Shown here: in pieces, positions 30,564 through 42,038 of the stretch
Layout of the letters: the number at the start of each line of letters is the position of its first letter
How positions within the stretch are numbered: position 1 is the stretch's first letter
From: Costus lasius
Lineage: Eukaryota; Streptophyta; Magnoliopsida; Zingiberales; Costaceae
Direction of reading: 5' to 3'
Assembly (NCBI GenBank): GCA_027563935.2
Contig: CM050451.1
Location: 26,737,565 to 26,801,564 of the forward strand
Length of the DNA: 64,000 bases
Program-made: the position numbers and the translations under genes
The notes under the pieces: generated by a model
What the model saw: the letters and a program-made list of their open reading frames with translations, nothing else
Databases searched by the model: none
What the model was told of the DNA's origin: nothing

Positions 30564-32075
30564 ATGCCTGCGGCTCATCCTGAGCAGTTGAATGCAGTTG
30601 GAAATTTCAACCAGAACAATAACCCTTATTCCAACTACTATAATCCAGGATGGCGCAACCATCCAAATTTCTCTTACCAGACAACTCAGCCGATTCAGCC
30701 TGGACAAGTTCCACCACAGCAGACCCAGCCCCCACAAGGAAACTTTAGGCAACCCCAACAGAACAATTTTAGACCACCAGGATTCCAGGCCAGAAACTAT
30801 AATGCACCGCCACCACCGCAGCAACAGCCAAGGCCCAACAATGATTCAAATCTGAGCAAACAACTTGAAGGACTTATAGACATGATGAAGATGATGATGA
30901 CACGGATGGACTCCCTGGAAACACACAATAAAATGCTAGAAAGTCAGCTAGCCCAGCAAGCTAGCTCATCATCGAGAGTACCAGGGAAGCTACCATCCCA
31001 GCCAGAAGTAAACCCGAGGGAGCAGTGCAATACAATCTCCACTCAGAGCGGCAAGCAATTGGAAGATCCAAAAATGCCGACAGGTGACAGGATAGAAGAG
31101 ACAATACCAGAACCTGTGGAACCGCATAATGATGTGACATCGGTGGCACCTGAGCCAGTTAAGGAGGAGCGGCCCTATGTGGGACCGCCAGCATACAAGC
31201 CACCGATTCCTTTTCCGCAAAGGCTTGTCAATGCTAAATTGGACAAGCAGTTTGGTAAGTTTTTAGAGGTTTTAAAGAAACTTTATATTAACATCCCTTT
31301 CGTTGATGCTTTTTCGCAGATGCCGACTTATGCGAAATTCCTGAAAGATATCTTATCAAACAAGAGGAAGCTAGAAGATCAAGCAACCGTTGCACTTACT
31401 GAGGAGTACAGTTCCGTCATCCAGAACAAGCTACCTCAGAAGCTTAAAGACCCAAGCAGTTTTTTCATACCCTGCCAGATTGAAGAGATGTCTTTTCAGA
31501 GAGCTTTATGCGATCTCGGACCAAGCGTTAGCCTCATGCCACTATCACTTTGTAAAAGGCTAGACTTAGGGGATTTGCAACCAACTAATATTTACATACA
31601 GCTTGCAGACAGATCTGTACGCCACCCAGTTAGTATTTTAGAGGACGTACCTGTTAAAGTAGGAGATTACTTTATTCCTACTGATTTTATTGTCTTGGAA
31701 ATTGATGAGGATGACAAGCTCCCTATCATTCTGGGGAGACCTTTTCTTGCCACTGCAGGCGCTGTCATGGATGTCAAGAATGGGAAACTGTCTTTGAATA
31801 TTTGTGGCAACGTTATTCAATTTGATTTAACTGATACCTTGAAAAAACCTTCTCTTGCAGGTACATGCTGCAGCATTGACATTGTGGAGAAAGCTACACA
31901 GGATTTTGAGCCACCTAGGAGAGAAGTGGATCCTCTAGAACTCGCCTTAACGAACTCTGTTGGTGAAGATGGCGATGGGGAGGCAGACGAGTACGTTGCA
32001 TTGTTAGAAAGTGATGTAAGTCCTGTTGGTAAGACAGAAGAAAATCAGGAGAATCAAGGGCAGCAAAAAAATTGA
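30564..32075 (+). pseudogene. E3 gag linker and protease
   Basis: A 503-residue open frame. A proline/glutamine-rich linker (NPYSNYYNPGWRNHPNF) comes first, then a helical stretch DMMKMMMTRMDSLETHNKMLE and ERPYVGPPAYKPPIPFPQRL. Retropepsin follows with active site CDLGPSVSLMPL, where the usual alanine after DLG is proline, likely inactivating. Then LADRSVRHP, EDVPVKVGDYF and ILGRPFLATAGAV. The C-terminal acidic linker (DPLELAL, ALLESDVSP) leads toward RT, but the frame ends in GQQKN. It is the longest open part of E3. Confidence 0.85.
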
Positions 32076-33600
32076 ACTCAAGAGTTTGCCCAATACTTTG
32101 AGATATGAATTCTTGGGGGAAAACTCCACATACCCTGTGATTGTCAGTGCGGCATTGGACATGGAGCAAACCGAGTTGTTGCTAAATGAACTTCGCCTAC
32201 ATCGGAAGGTAATAGGTTACTCATTAGATGACATAAAAGGGATTAACCCTTCTGTTTGCATGCATAGGATCCTATTGGAAGACAACTGCAAACCTTCCGT
32301 GGAGTTCCAGCGCCGACTAAACCCGCATCTAAAGGATGTAGTGAAGAAATAAGTGCTCAAACTATTAGACGCCAGAGTTATTTATCCAATCTTAGACAGC
32401 TCTTGGGTGAGTCCCGTATATGTTGTACCCAAGAAAGGCAGCGTCACAGTGATAAAGACCGAGGCAGACGAGTTGATACCTACACACACTGTCACGGGAC
32501 ATAGTATGTGCATAGATTACAGGAAGTTGAATTCGGCCACGCGAAAGGATCATTTCCCTCTTCCATTTATAGATCAGATGTTAGATAGATTGGTGCATAA
32601 TTCTTATTTTTGCTTTTTGGATGGCTTTTCAGGTTTCTTCCAGATCCCTATCCACTCAGATGACCAGGAGAAAACAACTTTTACATGTCCCTACGGCACA
32701 TATGCGTATCGAAGAATGCCCTTTGGCCTCTACAACGCCCCCGCGACCTTTCAGCGAGCAATGATGGCCATATTTTCTGATTTTAACGAATAATTCAAGG
32801 ATATATTTATGGACGATTTTTCTGTATATGGTTCTTCATTCCATCATTGCTTGTCTCATTTGTCTAAGGTTTTGCAGAGGTGCGAAGAGGTGAACCTAGT
32901 CTTGAACTAGGAGAAGTGCCACTTCATGGTCAAGGAAGGCATTGTCCTTGGGCACCTAGTATCTAAACGAGAGATAGAGGTGGACAGAGCAAAGATTGAA
33001 GTCATTGAACATCTCAAGCCGCCTACATCAGTGAAGGGGATCAGGAGCTTTCTTGGACACGCCGGCTTCTACAGAAGATTTATTAAAGATTTTTCTAAGA
33101 TAGCTCACCCCTTAACTAATCTACTTGCTAAAGATGCTATGTTTTGCTTTGACAGGGACTGCGAGGAAGCCTTCTCGAAACTCAAGGATGCATTAATCTC
33201 TGCTCCAATAATTCAACCCCCAAATTGGTTGCTACCTTTTAAGCTGATGTGTGATGCTAGCGACCAAGTTGTTGGGGCGGTCTTGGGACAGAGGAAGGAT
33301 AAGAAGCTTCACGCCATCTACTATGCCAGTCGCACACTTGACGACGCTCAGGTAAATTATGCGACTACGGAGAAGGAGCTACTAGCGATTGTCTTCGCTT
33401 TTGATAAGTTTCGCTCCTACCTTGTTAATTCAAAAGTAATCGTGTTTACTGATCATGCAGCCATAAAATACCTTATCAACAAGAAGGACGCAAAGCCAAG
33501 GCTCATTCGATGGATCATCTTCTTGTAAGAATTCGATATAGAGATCAGAGACAAGAAGGGGAGTGAAAATCTGGTGGCTGATCATCTTTCTAGACTTGAC
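32026..33600 (+). pseudogene. E3 reverse transcriptase and RNase H
   Basis: Pieces in sequence: KSLPNTLRYEFLGENSTYP and the RT approach to 32352; RT fingers/palm (VIYPILDSSWVSPVYVVPKKG, CIDYRKLNSATRKDHFPLPFIDQML, GFFQIPIHSDDQEKTTFTCPYGTYAYRRMPFGLYNAPATFQRAM) to 32793. The catalytic FMDDFSVYG follows a stop near 32791. RNase H is at 33110-33528 ([55 protein letters not shown]). Stops near 32350, 32791, 32908 and 33527 break it. The motifs themselves are well kept. Confidence 0.88.
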
Positions 33601-34990
33601 CACAGCGCAGACAAAGAAATTGATGCAGAATTAGAGATTAACGATACATTCCCTAAAGAGCACCTTTATGCCTTATTAGATCAACAAGTCCCATGATACG
33701 CAGATTTTGTTAATTACATTGTGTCTAACATTTTCCCTCCAGACCTCACTTTTCAGAGGAAGAAGCAGTTTCTACATGATGTAAAATTTTATTATTGGGA
33801 CGAGCCATAATTATACCGGAGGTGTACGGACGGATTGTACAGACGATGCGTGCCCGAGGAGGAGATACAAGATATGTTGACCCATTATCATGCTTCACCT
33901 TATGGAGGACACACGGGGGCTTCTAAAACAACTTTTAAAGTTTTACAATTTGGTTTATATTGGCCCTCCATATTCTATGACGCTAAACGTTTTGTTTCCA
34001 CTTGTGACTGTTGTCAACGGACTGGGAACTTATCAAAAAGGGACGAGTTGCCACTCAACAATATCATGGAAGTAGAAATTTTTGATGTATGAGGGATAGA
34101 CTTCATGGGCCCCTTCCCCTCTTCATGTAAAAAATGGTACATCTTGGTCGCCGTTGACTACGTGTCGAAGTGGGTTGAGGCATCCACTGAAACTACAAAC
34201 GATTCCAGAGTCGTTATGAGGTTTATGAAGCGAACTATCTTCCCCCGGTTTGGAGTCCCACGCTTTCTGATTAGCGATGGAGGCTCCCACTTTATCGAGC
34301 AAAGGTTCAGAGCATTATTGAAAAAGTATGGTGTACGACACAAAATTGCTACGCCCTACCATCCTCAGACTAGTGGTCAGGTAGAGGTCTCCAATAGAGA
34401 AATCAAACAAATTTTGGAGAAAACTGTATTGCGATCACGGAAGGATTGGGCAATAAAATTACCCGATGCTTTATGGGCGTATAGGACGGCATTTAAGACG
34501 CCCCTTGATATGTCTCCTTTCCAACTTATTTATGGGAAATTATGTCACTTACCTGTTGAACTTGAACACAAGGCGTATTGGGCTGTCAAACAAATCAACT
34601 TTGATTTCAAGAACGCCAGTGAAATGAGAAAGCTTCAACTTGATGAATTGGAAGAATTACGCCTTTTTGCTTTATGAGAATGCCAAGAGCTACAAAGCAC
34701 GCACCAGGTTTTGGCACGACAAGCGCATAACAAATAAAGAATTTCGTGAGGGAGACAAAGTACTTCTGTTTAATTCAAGACTTAGGCTATTTCCAGGAAA
34801 GCTTCGAACGAGGTGGTCCGGTCCTTTCACAGTTCAGAAAGTTCAACCTTATGGTGCTATCACAATTTGGATAGAACGAACTGGGAGTTTCATAGTAAAC
34901 GGGCACCGCCTCAAGCATTACTTTGAGGATGAGCGGGTTGAGAGAGAGGAAGTTTTAGCTCTCTCAGACCCCTCGGATTTCAAACTTTGA
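33601..34990 (+). pseudogene. E3 integrase
   Basis: The HHCC zinc domain is at 33865-34035 (HYHASPYGGH, CDCCQRTGN). The core holds its acidic triad in [23 protein letters not shown] and [21 protein letters not shown] and [12 protein letters not shown] follow. The C-terminal domain overlaps in another frame: FWHDKRITNKEFREGDKVLLF, RTRWSGPF, GSFIVNGHRLKHYFEDE, ending at 34990. A TGA replaces the usual TGG before the core, and a frameshift lies near 34660. It is the intact-length reference for the integrase tails left in E1 and E2. Confidence 0.88.
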
Positions 34991-35000
34991 AAACTCTTAT

Positions 35001-35047
35001 GGTCGAGCTACCGACCTTAAACTAGCGCTCTTGGGAGGCAACCTAAG
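35001..35047 (+). other. Twin post-pol stem-loops of E3
   Basis: GGTC-GAGCTACC-GACC at 35001-35016, then TTAAACTAGCGCT and CTTGGG-AGGCAA-CCTAAG at 35030-35047, 11 bp after the integrase stop. In the second stem the E2 G-C pair becomes a G-U wobble as RNA, so the fold is kept. Confidence 0.75.
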
Positions 35048-36016
35048 TTTTTGCTTAACTTTAATTTTTATGCATAGTTTCTTTTTGTTATTAGTTAGTG
35101 TTTTAGACTATTGGTTTCTTTTTCATTTATTTAGATTTCTAGAGGGGATTACTACTAAATTGATGTCTCTTTATGATGTAGGATGAAGATGGGGCGCATG
35201 GGAATTTTTCCAGAATTTTCCCAGAATTTTTGAAATAAACAGTGCAAATCACGGCCTGGTGAACCCCAGCGGGTTCACCCGTGAAGTGCACTATGCAGGC
35301 ACCTAGGAATATGTTCAGTAAGTTTCACAGCCAGGTGAATCCCACGGGGTTCACCAGATTTTCAGTACGCGCAGAAAACAACCAGTGAGCTTCACGAGCA
35401 GGTGAACCCCACGGGGTTCACCATCTTTCCGGACTGCAGAAAATTTCCAGTGAGTTTCACAGGTCGGTGAACCCCAGCGGGTTCACTCATGCTTCTGTTA
35501 CCACAGCCCGACCACAGAGAACATCACGGGCTAGTGAACCCGGGCGGGTTCACTGGTATTCTAACCAGTGTTCATCCGAAGCTAGGGCACCGCACGCGAT
35601 TTCTCCGCCGCCGCCTCCTGCGCTCGACGAAGATCATTCGATCACGCCGCCCTCTTGTCCTTCCAGCACACAGAGGAGGTTCTCAAGGGTTAGATCTAAG
35701 ATTTTGTATCGGGTTTCTTCTTCGAATGACACTGGATTTTTGTTTCGCCAGTTCTTTGGGTCTTTCTGCCGATTGCCGCCGCCTTCCCGATCCCATCGAA
35801 GCCGACCAAGATTGCGCCGTTTTCTTTCCTTCTTGACACTCAAGGAAGATCTCTAAGGGGTTGATCCAGCTTTTCCCTTCATCCAGACGGATCTCTACTT
35901 CGAGCGATTACGGATTTCAGTTTTCGCCGATCCGCCACCTGCTCACGTTTCCTCACGCCATCGGCCAGATCTTCTTCCACGAGCCTTCCCAACTGATCTT
36001 GATCTATTTCAGCACC
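35048..36016 (+). other. Region between pol and downstream ORF of E3
   Basis: No gene. The first 200 bp are T-rich. Then comes the five-unit palindrome array (35258-35554), then a C/T-rich leader of ~450 bp with GCCGCCGCC and GATC-rich parts. TTTCAGCACC ends it just before the downstream ATG at 36017, so a splice acceptor at 36011-36012 is plausible. Short ORFs over the array repeat the motif and look fortuitous. Confidence 0.5.
35258..35554. repeat. Five-unit internal palindrome array of E3
   Basis: Palindromes at 35258-35279, 35334-35355, 35401-35422, 35466-35487 and 35533-35554, with starts 76, 67, 65 and 67 bp apart. It is the same repeat as in the LTR U3, but with a different set of intervening sequences, so it is not simply a fragment of this element's own LTR. 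Confidence 0.93.
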
Positions 36017-36133
36017 ATGCCTCCACGAACAAAAGTAATGGCTGCCAAGCGGACCTCACGCCCTCAACAGGCGCTATTTGATTCGTCCGGTACCAACGAT
36101 GAGGAGCACGAGCCGTCACCTACACCTCCATCT

Positions 36134-37813
36134 TGAAAATCCCCGGGGGGGGGGGGGGGGCGAAACCCTATGGATGCAGATATAAATCTATGCAAGGCGG
36201 AATCTAGGGTTTCCTAGGATCGCTAATATGACATATGATCAACTTGTATAGAATGCAAAAATTCTTACCAATGCCATTTCTTGGATGGCGACTTGGAAGC
36301 AGAGAGTGATGCCGCTCTCCTCCAAAGTAGACGCACACAAATGAGATCGCTTCCTCCTTGGCGTTCCTTGTGCTAGCAAAGATCTCCAAGAGTCCTGATC
36401 GAATGGAAGGGGATGAGATCAATTCCTGCTTGGCGTATCACTTTTCTCCTCCTTGGCGTGAGCCTTCTTCACCACACGAGAGAGCAAGTGGCGACGAGAG
36501 AAGAGGAGAGGCGAGAATAGAGGCAAAATCCCTCAAACGTGAGGCGTGGTCTCAACTTGAGATCATGGCTTCTAAAAATAGCAAGCCACCTCTTCATGCG
36601 ACCATGGGTTTACCCCAATCGCATTTTCCTCTTCCCTTTGAACCATGCGCTCACATAATGAGCCGGTTCATTTTGGTTTGGTTCAAAGACCAAATAAACC
36701 CAAGCATCTGGTCCAGATCACAATAAACCCTAAAGGTTCAAGATCCAACCGTTCATCTCTTGATGCTCCTGATCTCAGCGATCTAGCATCAATTCTCTCG
36801 ATCGAAGCTTACCGATCTCAAGCCCTAATCAATCAAACATGATCAGACCAGATCTCACTTACAATCAGAGATTAAATCCCTTTAAACTGAACCAAAACAA
36901 TTCAGTCCACACGATCTGACTTAAGTAAGCCATATCATCAAATTGTGCGACCCTAAGGGTTTCCTTTAAATGTCGGTAACGATAACTTACGTTATCACGA
37001 TCAGTGAGGGGTATCTAGCAACACATCACTGTCTCCCGATATAAAGGAAAGAGTCTTCCAAGACTACACCCAAACCACAGCACAAGTGTGAATCCATTTC
37101 ACTAGGCATACAAGTTTCCTTTGCCACTGGATGTTCTTATTGGACAAGCGTGTCAAGCCTGTAGCTCCAATATGATGAGCATGATTAGATCAGATGAACA
37201 TAGTCATCTGGGTATGGCCATACACTTTCTCAATCATCTCATCCAGGGGGCCCCTTTAGAACATCACACTCCAAACTAGGAGATGGCAATCCTATGTCTA
37301 TCACCAGCGCCCTAACATGACTCATGCTCACCATCCAAGATAGTCTATAACCATTATGTTTCAAATGATATCGAACTACCTCAAAACAATGCCAATCATC
37401 ATTTAGAAACACAAGTGATCTCAAGTCAGAGGAAGTATGCCACTTGTTCGCATACAAGGATTATTCACATTGTGACAAGCAATTGAACATCCTAGTAGGG
37501 TCTGTCCAGTACATCCAATGTACCCATGAGTCTACATCTTATTCCATGCTCGAAGCATCCTATAAGATTAGAACACATATTAGTCTCAATCATATCAAGG
37601 TTGTCTCATGTTCACCAAGATATCTCGACTAAGGACTATACTGCATGTCAGCCTAGCTGAACATCATTGAGACATTATTCAGAAGTATACATATTGCAGC
37701 AGATAATGTAACAACTTGAATAACAACCATTGCCTTTATAAACATGAAGTTTATACATGATACTGATATAATCCCAAGGCCTCAAACATTAGCCTTAAGG
37801 GCATACCCCAACA
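36134..37813 (-). mobile_element. Solo LTR, Angela-like, target duplication CATCT
   Basis: 1680 bp between CATCT at 36129-36133 and 37814-37818. On the minus strand it starts TGTTGGGGTATGCCCTTAAGGC and ends GGGGATTTTCA. The start resembles the copia LTRs at 1447 and 10054; the end differs, so it is another Angela-like subfamily. No coding or primer site is present. It interrupts the E3 downstream ORF in the serine/proline-rich N-terminal part. Confidence 0.9.
36145..36160. repeat. Run of 16 G
   Basis: CCCC then 16 consecutive G inside the solo LTR, 11 bp from its end. Real homopolymers this long are rare, and the length is uncertain in any assembly. Confidence 0.9.
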
Positions 37814-39198
37814 CATCTCGCCGACCATCTTCGACGGCGACTCCAGGCTCTTCTTCCTCTCGCTATGGGCGCACTCCTTCCAGCCGATCATAGCCATATG
37901 CCTCTCCCCCGAACGAGTTCGGGATTATCTTTCGCGACGCTGCCCAAGAACAACGCTATCAGATATTGCGCCAGCGCCGGGTCCTCAACACGAGGTATCT
38001 TGACAGAGGTGCACTGCAGATGCTTGGGATGCTTGATGACGTCGACATGATGTATGCTGCAGTGGGTTTGGAGCAGTTCTAGCGACTATTTTCTCCCACC
38101 TATGTTGGCGTGACTTTGGAATTTCTGAGTTCTTTGGAAGTGAAGGCCAATCCTATTCTCGAGGACGATTCAGGATGTTTGAAATTTCGGTTGGGTAACA
38201 TCGAACATACCCTCACTCTTCATAATTGCATGGTATTTTTGGTTTTTCAGAGCCTTGTGTTCGCAGGGTCCCCACTGAGTTCAGTGAGCAGGGTTTTTGG
38301 GGCACAATTACTAACGAGCACATCTATTCCGCTCGTGTGGCTCGTGCATCTAGTTTATGCAACCCTGTGCTCAAGTATGTCCACCGCATGTTGGCCCACA
38401 CCTTATTTGGCCGCAGTGAGAGTGATGGTATAGTTCGGCACACCGAGCTCTTTTATCTTTGGTGTATGCTGCACAGTTTTAAGGTGGACTCTGGGTATTA
38501 TTTGGCAAAGCAATTTAGCCGTGCCGCCCGTTCATTGAAAGGAGCAATTGTGATCGGCGGCCTGATTACACCATTGGCAGTTTCCTTGGGCATCATCCCA
38601 TACGGCACACTGGAAGCCACTGGTAGCAACAGGCTCGACATCGAGTCTTGCATGCCTATGAAGCAGATTGTTCACAAGGGAGATTCCTATTGTATGACAT
38701 TCAAAGGGAGCCCATTCTGCCTTCCACTACCGAACCCAGAGCGCACATCAGTAAGAGTCCGTGGAAACTAGCGCATCCAGCCAGTTGAGGACGCACAGCC
38801 CGACCCAGTCGACACTGCACCACCAGCACTTGGAGCATTTTCCTTTGGTGGCACCTCCTCTCACGATTCTATGATGTCTGTGTTGCAGAAAATTAGAAAG
38901 GAGCAACTCCATCAACGGGAGATGATTGATAACTTGGACACCGCCGTTACACACATCTAGCAGGACCAATCTTCGCATTGGGAGTCCATGGAAGCCCATA
39001 TGCAGAGGCAGCATAAAATGATGAGTTCTGTTTGTGAGGAAGATATCAATCATGGACGACCGGCTATCCGCCCTCTCTGAAGACAAAATGGCTCGCATGA
39101 ACATTTCTTCTGATGACAAGGTCGAGCCAGATTACACCGGATGCGGGAAGAGCAAGAGCTCCAGGGCTTCTGGCTCTCACTCGCGCAAGCGAAAGTAG

Positions 39199-40433
39199 CC
39201 TCCCATCAGCACCGGCATCGTCATCCACTCCTCTCACAGCACGGTATTGCATAGAGGACTATGCAAACTTTTAGAGTGGGTGAGCTTTCTGCATTCTGGT
39301 TTCTATTCTCTTTTCTTCATGTGGCTACATGACTATGACACCTTGACTTTACTATGTTTGGATGGATACTTTTACTTTGAGATGGATATTATGTGACATT
39401 GTATCCTATATGCCATTATATTTGTGGGCCTGGTCCACATCTCCAGGCCCCACCCTGTGACTATATGAGATTACTTTCTTGCTTGTTACCTGTGACCTTA
39501 CTTTGTTATGATGATTATGCTTCTCATACATGCTGTGTAAATTTTTTTTGCTGAATTCACATGTGCATGAGTCTTGTCAATCTTGTCCTATGAAAGCCAT
39601 TTCAAAAATTTGAAAGTTGAATGCATGATTGGTTAAGAATAATCAGATATTGTTGATAATACCTCCTTGTTAGAGATACTTTTTGATTATATCCATATGT
39701 TCTATGATTTAGAAATTTTGTATTTTGGATTGTCTTTGAGTTGTTCATTAGTGGGTCAAACATTTCTTTGATTGTTAAATCAACTCAAGCTTGCATCTTA
39801 CATAAGAATCGTATTGAGATATATACTCTCTTAGTTATTCTTTGAATTCCTTTCTGTTGTTGGGGAGACACTGCATTTGTCAAAAAGGATATGTTATCAA
39901 CTGCTGAGCATGAATAAAAAAAACAAAATTTGCACCCTTAGATTCCTCTACTTGGCACTGCGCAAATTGGCAGTGGTACCGAAGGACATGAGTTGAAATC
40001 TAAGGGATGTGAAGTTGAAATCAGTAAAAAAACTCCTCTACTTGGCATTGCGAAAATTGGCAATGGTACCTAAGGTTATGAGTTGAAGTCCAATGCAATA
40101 ATCAGTGTATCATACTCCACATAAAACATCTGAGTTAACCCCAACGATTTGATTTGGAGAGATTAGAATTGCATAAGTGTGGTGTGTAGGCTTGATTGAA
40201 TCCTATGTTTGTTGCTTACTAGGTTGTTTAGCATCTAGTTATTGTGGGATCAAACTGTTGAACACTTGAAGCAACTATTTACTTAATTTCTCCTGATTAG
40301 ATCTTGGATTGCTATTGAATGTTTTTCTAACTTGGAAGTATATCTCAACACAAAAGATTGCTCTTATACTTATCTTGTATTTCATCTTATTTTATTGCTT
40401 GAGGACAAACAAAGATTTTAGTCTGGGGTATTT
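39199..40433 (+). other. 3' non-coding region and polypurine tract of E3
   Basis: Nearly the same as 26598-27834. It contains the doubled hairpin repeat at 39941-40004 and 40031-40091. It ends GTCTGGGGTATT before the 3' LTR. No gene. Confidence 0.65.
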
Positions 40434-41926
40434 TGATGCGTTGCATTTTAGTAGTAATTTTCATGGATATTTCATGCTAATTCTAGGCTTATTTCAATAC
40501 TTTCATACTCTTTTTAGGCTAAATTACTTGATATCTTCGGAATCTTCACTTTTTGGCACTTTTATGGAATTTCAGGTAAAAACACCCTTTTTCGACATAT
40601 TTTGAAGATTCTAAGGCCATGAGACGATTTCTTGTATGAAGACAAGGTCACACGTCAAATTTGAGCTTAAACGGAGTCAGCCGGAAAAATACGGCCAGGT
40701 GAACCCCATGGGGTTCACCAGATTCTTCGTCAGGCTGTAGGGACTTCACAGTAAGAAGCACGGCCGGGTGAACCCCACCGGGTTCACCATCCCGGACGTC
40801 AGCCAGTAGAGGTCCAGAAAGCATCACGGCCAGGTGAACCCCACCGGGTTCACCGTGCTTCTATTCGTCCGAACTCACAGAGGGAATCACGGGCAGGTGA
40901 ACCCGTGATTCCAACCCAGGCGTGAACGAGACCGAGTTCCACTCGTTTTTTCATAATTTCTCACTCGTTTGGAGTCAAAATTTAGCAAGTGAGGTGTCTA
41001 TGGAAAGCTCTTTCTGAGGCGAACAGATGGAATATAAAAAGCCCCAATTTTTCATGCCCTAACTGTCAAACATTCACGCGAAGAAGCGGCGCAGGCGGAA
41101 GAACACGGCGACAGAGGCGACTTTTGGAGATTTTCGGAGATTGAGACACACGAGCATCACGAATTCTTCAGGATTCCTTCGGTTCATCATCTCCTTCCCC
41201 TTAGCTTTGTTTTCTTATACTTTTCATTTCATTAAAAGAGAGATTTTGAGCATTTAAATGACGATTGTAGCGTAAACCCTATTTCGGGGCTTGGTGGAAA
41301 CCCTTTGATGATTTTAATTGCAAACTTTGTATCTATTTATGTTATTTGGTATGAATTGTGAGCATATTTTACTTTGACGTATTTATTTTGTGGTTTTAGC
41401 TTGGCCGAGTAATATCGCGTGTTAGCTGTTACGATTCATATCGAGAGAAGGATCGTAAGGGTCGAACCTCTGAGTAAAATTTGCGGGACCTCAACACGAG
41501 AGTGCTTGGTCTTCGCTTGAGGATTTCATAGTATGCCATAGAACTCATTGGGTTCGTCTTAGAACGATCCACCGCGAGAGTAGGAGGTCGGTCTAAAACA
41601 AACACCGGGTTTATCACTCGAGAGAGGGCACCTTGTACCCTAGGGTTAGACTCCTTGTGCAAAACCAATAAACCAAATAACTAATATCTTTCTTGTGCGA
41701 TTAAGATTATCATCGTGGTGGAAGCCGTAGCCCTGAATTCTCTCTTATATCTTTTCTCTACCGAAGTAGTTGCACCTGTTTGTTTTCGATTTCCGTCTTC
41801 AAAAACCCACGTTTCGATTCGCCTAGCTATTAGGACTCGGACTTTCTAGTACTCAACCTTGTTCCCTGTGGGATTCGACATCTTTTATATTACTTCGACA
41901 TATCCGTGCACTTGCGGAGCGTGTCA
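40434..41926 (+). repeat. 3' LTR of E3
   Basis: 1493 bp, TGATGCG...GCGTGTCA. The palindromes are 40698-40719, 40767-40788, 40833-40854, and a half copy from 40896 (GGTGAACCCG then TGATTCC). TATA is at 41033-41040. Against the 5' LTR it has lost one complete repeat period (spacer plus palindrome) and half of the last palindrome. Confidence 0.92.
40698..40905. repeat. Contracted palindrome array, E3 3' LTR
   Basis: Three full palindromes and one half copy, spaced 69, 66 and 63 bp. The third palindrome is followed by the spacer that follows the fourth in the 5' LTR, so the contraction ran between homologous palindromes. Confidence 0.9.
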
Positions 41927-42038
41927 AAAGAGAGTAAAAATAAGCAAGTGATCAACAAATTAAAATACTATCACAACACAATAAATGAAAATACCATTAA
42001 GTAAACTACCAAAAGAATTAGCAAAATAAAGAAGAAAA

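Larger units (their letters stand above)
36017..39198 (+). pseudogene. Athila-type downstream ORF of E3, split by solo LTR
   Basis: It starts MPPRTKVMAAKRTSRPQ (ATG 36017). The frame reaches the solo LTR target CATCT at 36129-36133 and resumes at 37819 in the same frame, reaching a TAG near 37888. Downstream are FGIIFRDAAQEQRYQIL, NTRYLDRGALQMLGMLDDVDMMYAAVGLEQF, then TAG, then PTYVGVTLEFLSSLEV, FRLGNIEHTLTL, and the ITNEHIYSARVARAS...KGAIVIGGLITPLAV region to the coiled-coil-like end. Several stops and a frame change near 38235 add to the damage. Function unknown; position is that of the Athila env-like ORF. Confidence 0.75.
27835..41926 (+). mobile_element. E3: Athila-like element with full gag-pol and downstream ORF, decayed
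   Basis: The LTRs are 27835-29384 and 40434-41926. Between them lie a primer site, gag, protease, RT, RNase H, integrase, twin stem-loops, a five-unit palindrome array, the downstream ORF (split by a solo LTR) and a 3' UTR. Without the solo LTR it is about 12.4 kb. No target duplication is visible: the left flank is E3a (GTATT), the right flank is AAAAG. The three-LTR arrangement suggests unequal recombination between two copies. Many stops and frameshifts break gag-pol although the LTRs are nearly identical. Confidence 0.9.

Noticed and set aside
35467..35856. Two overlapping plus ORFs of 115-129 codons
   Set aside because: They run over the palindrome array and the C/T-rich leader. Repeated NPxGFT/VH motifs come from translating the palindrome, and both frames are open only because of base composition.
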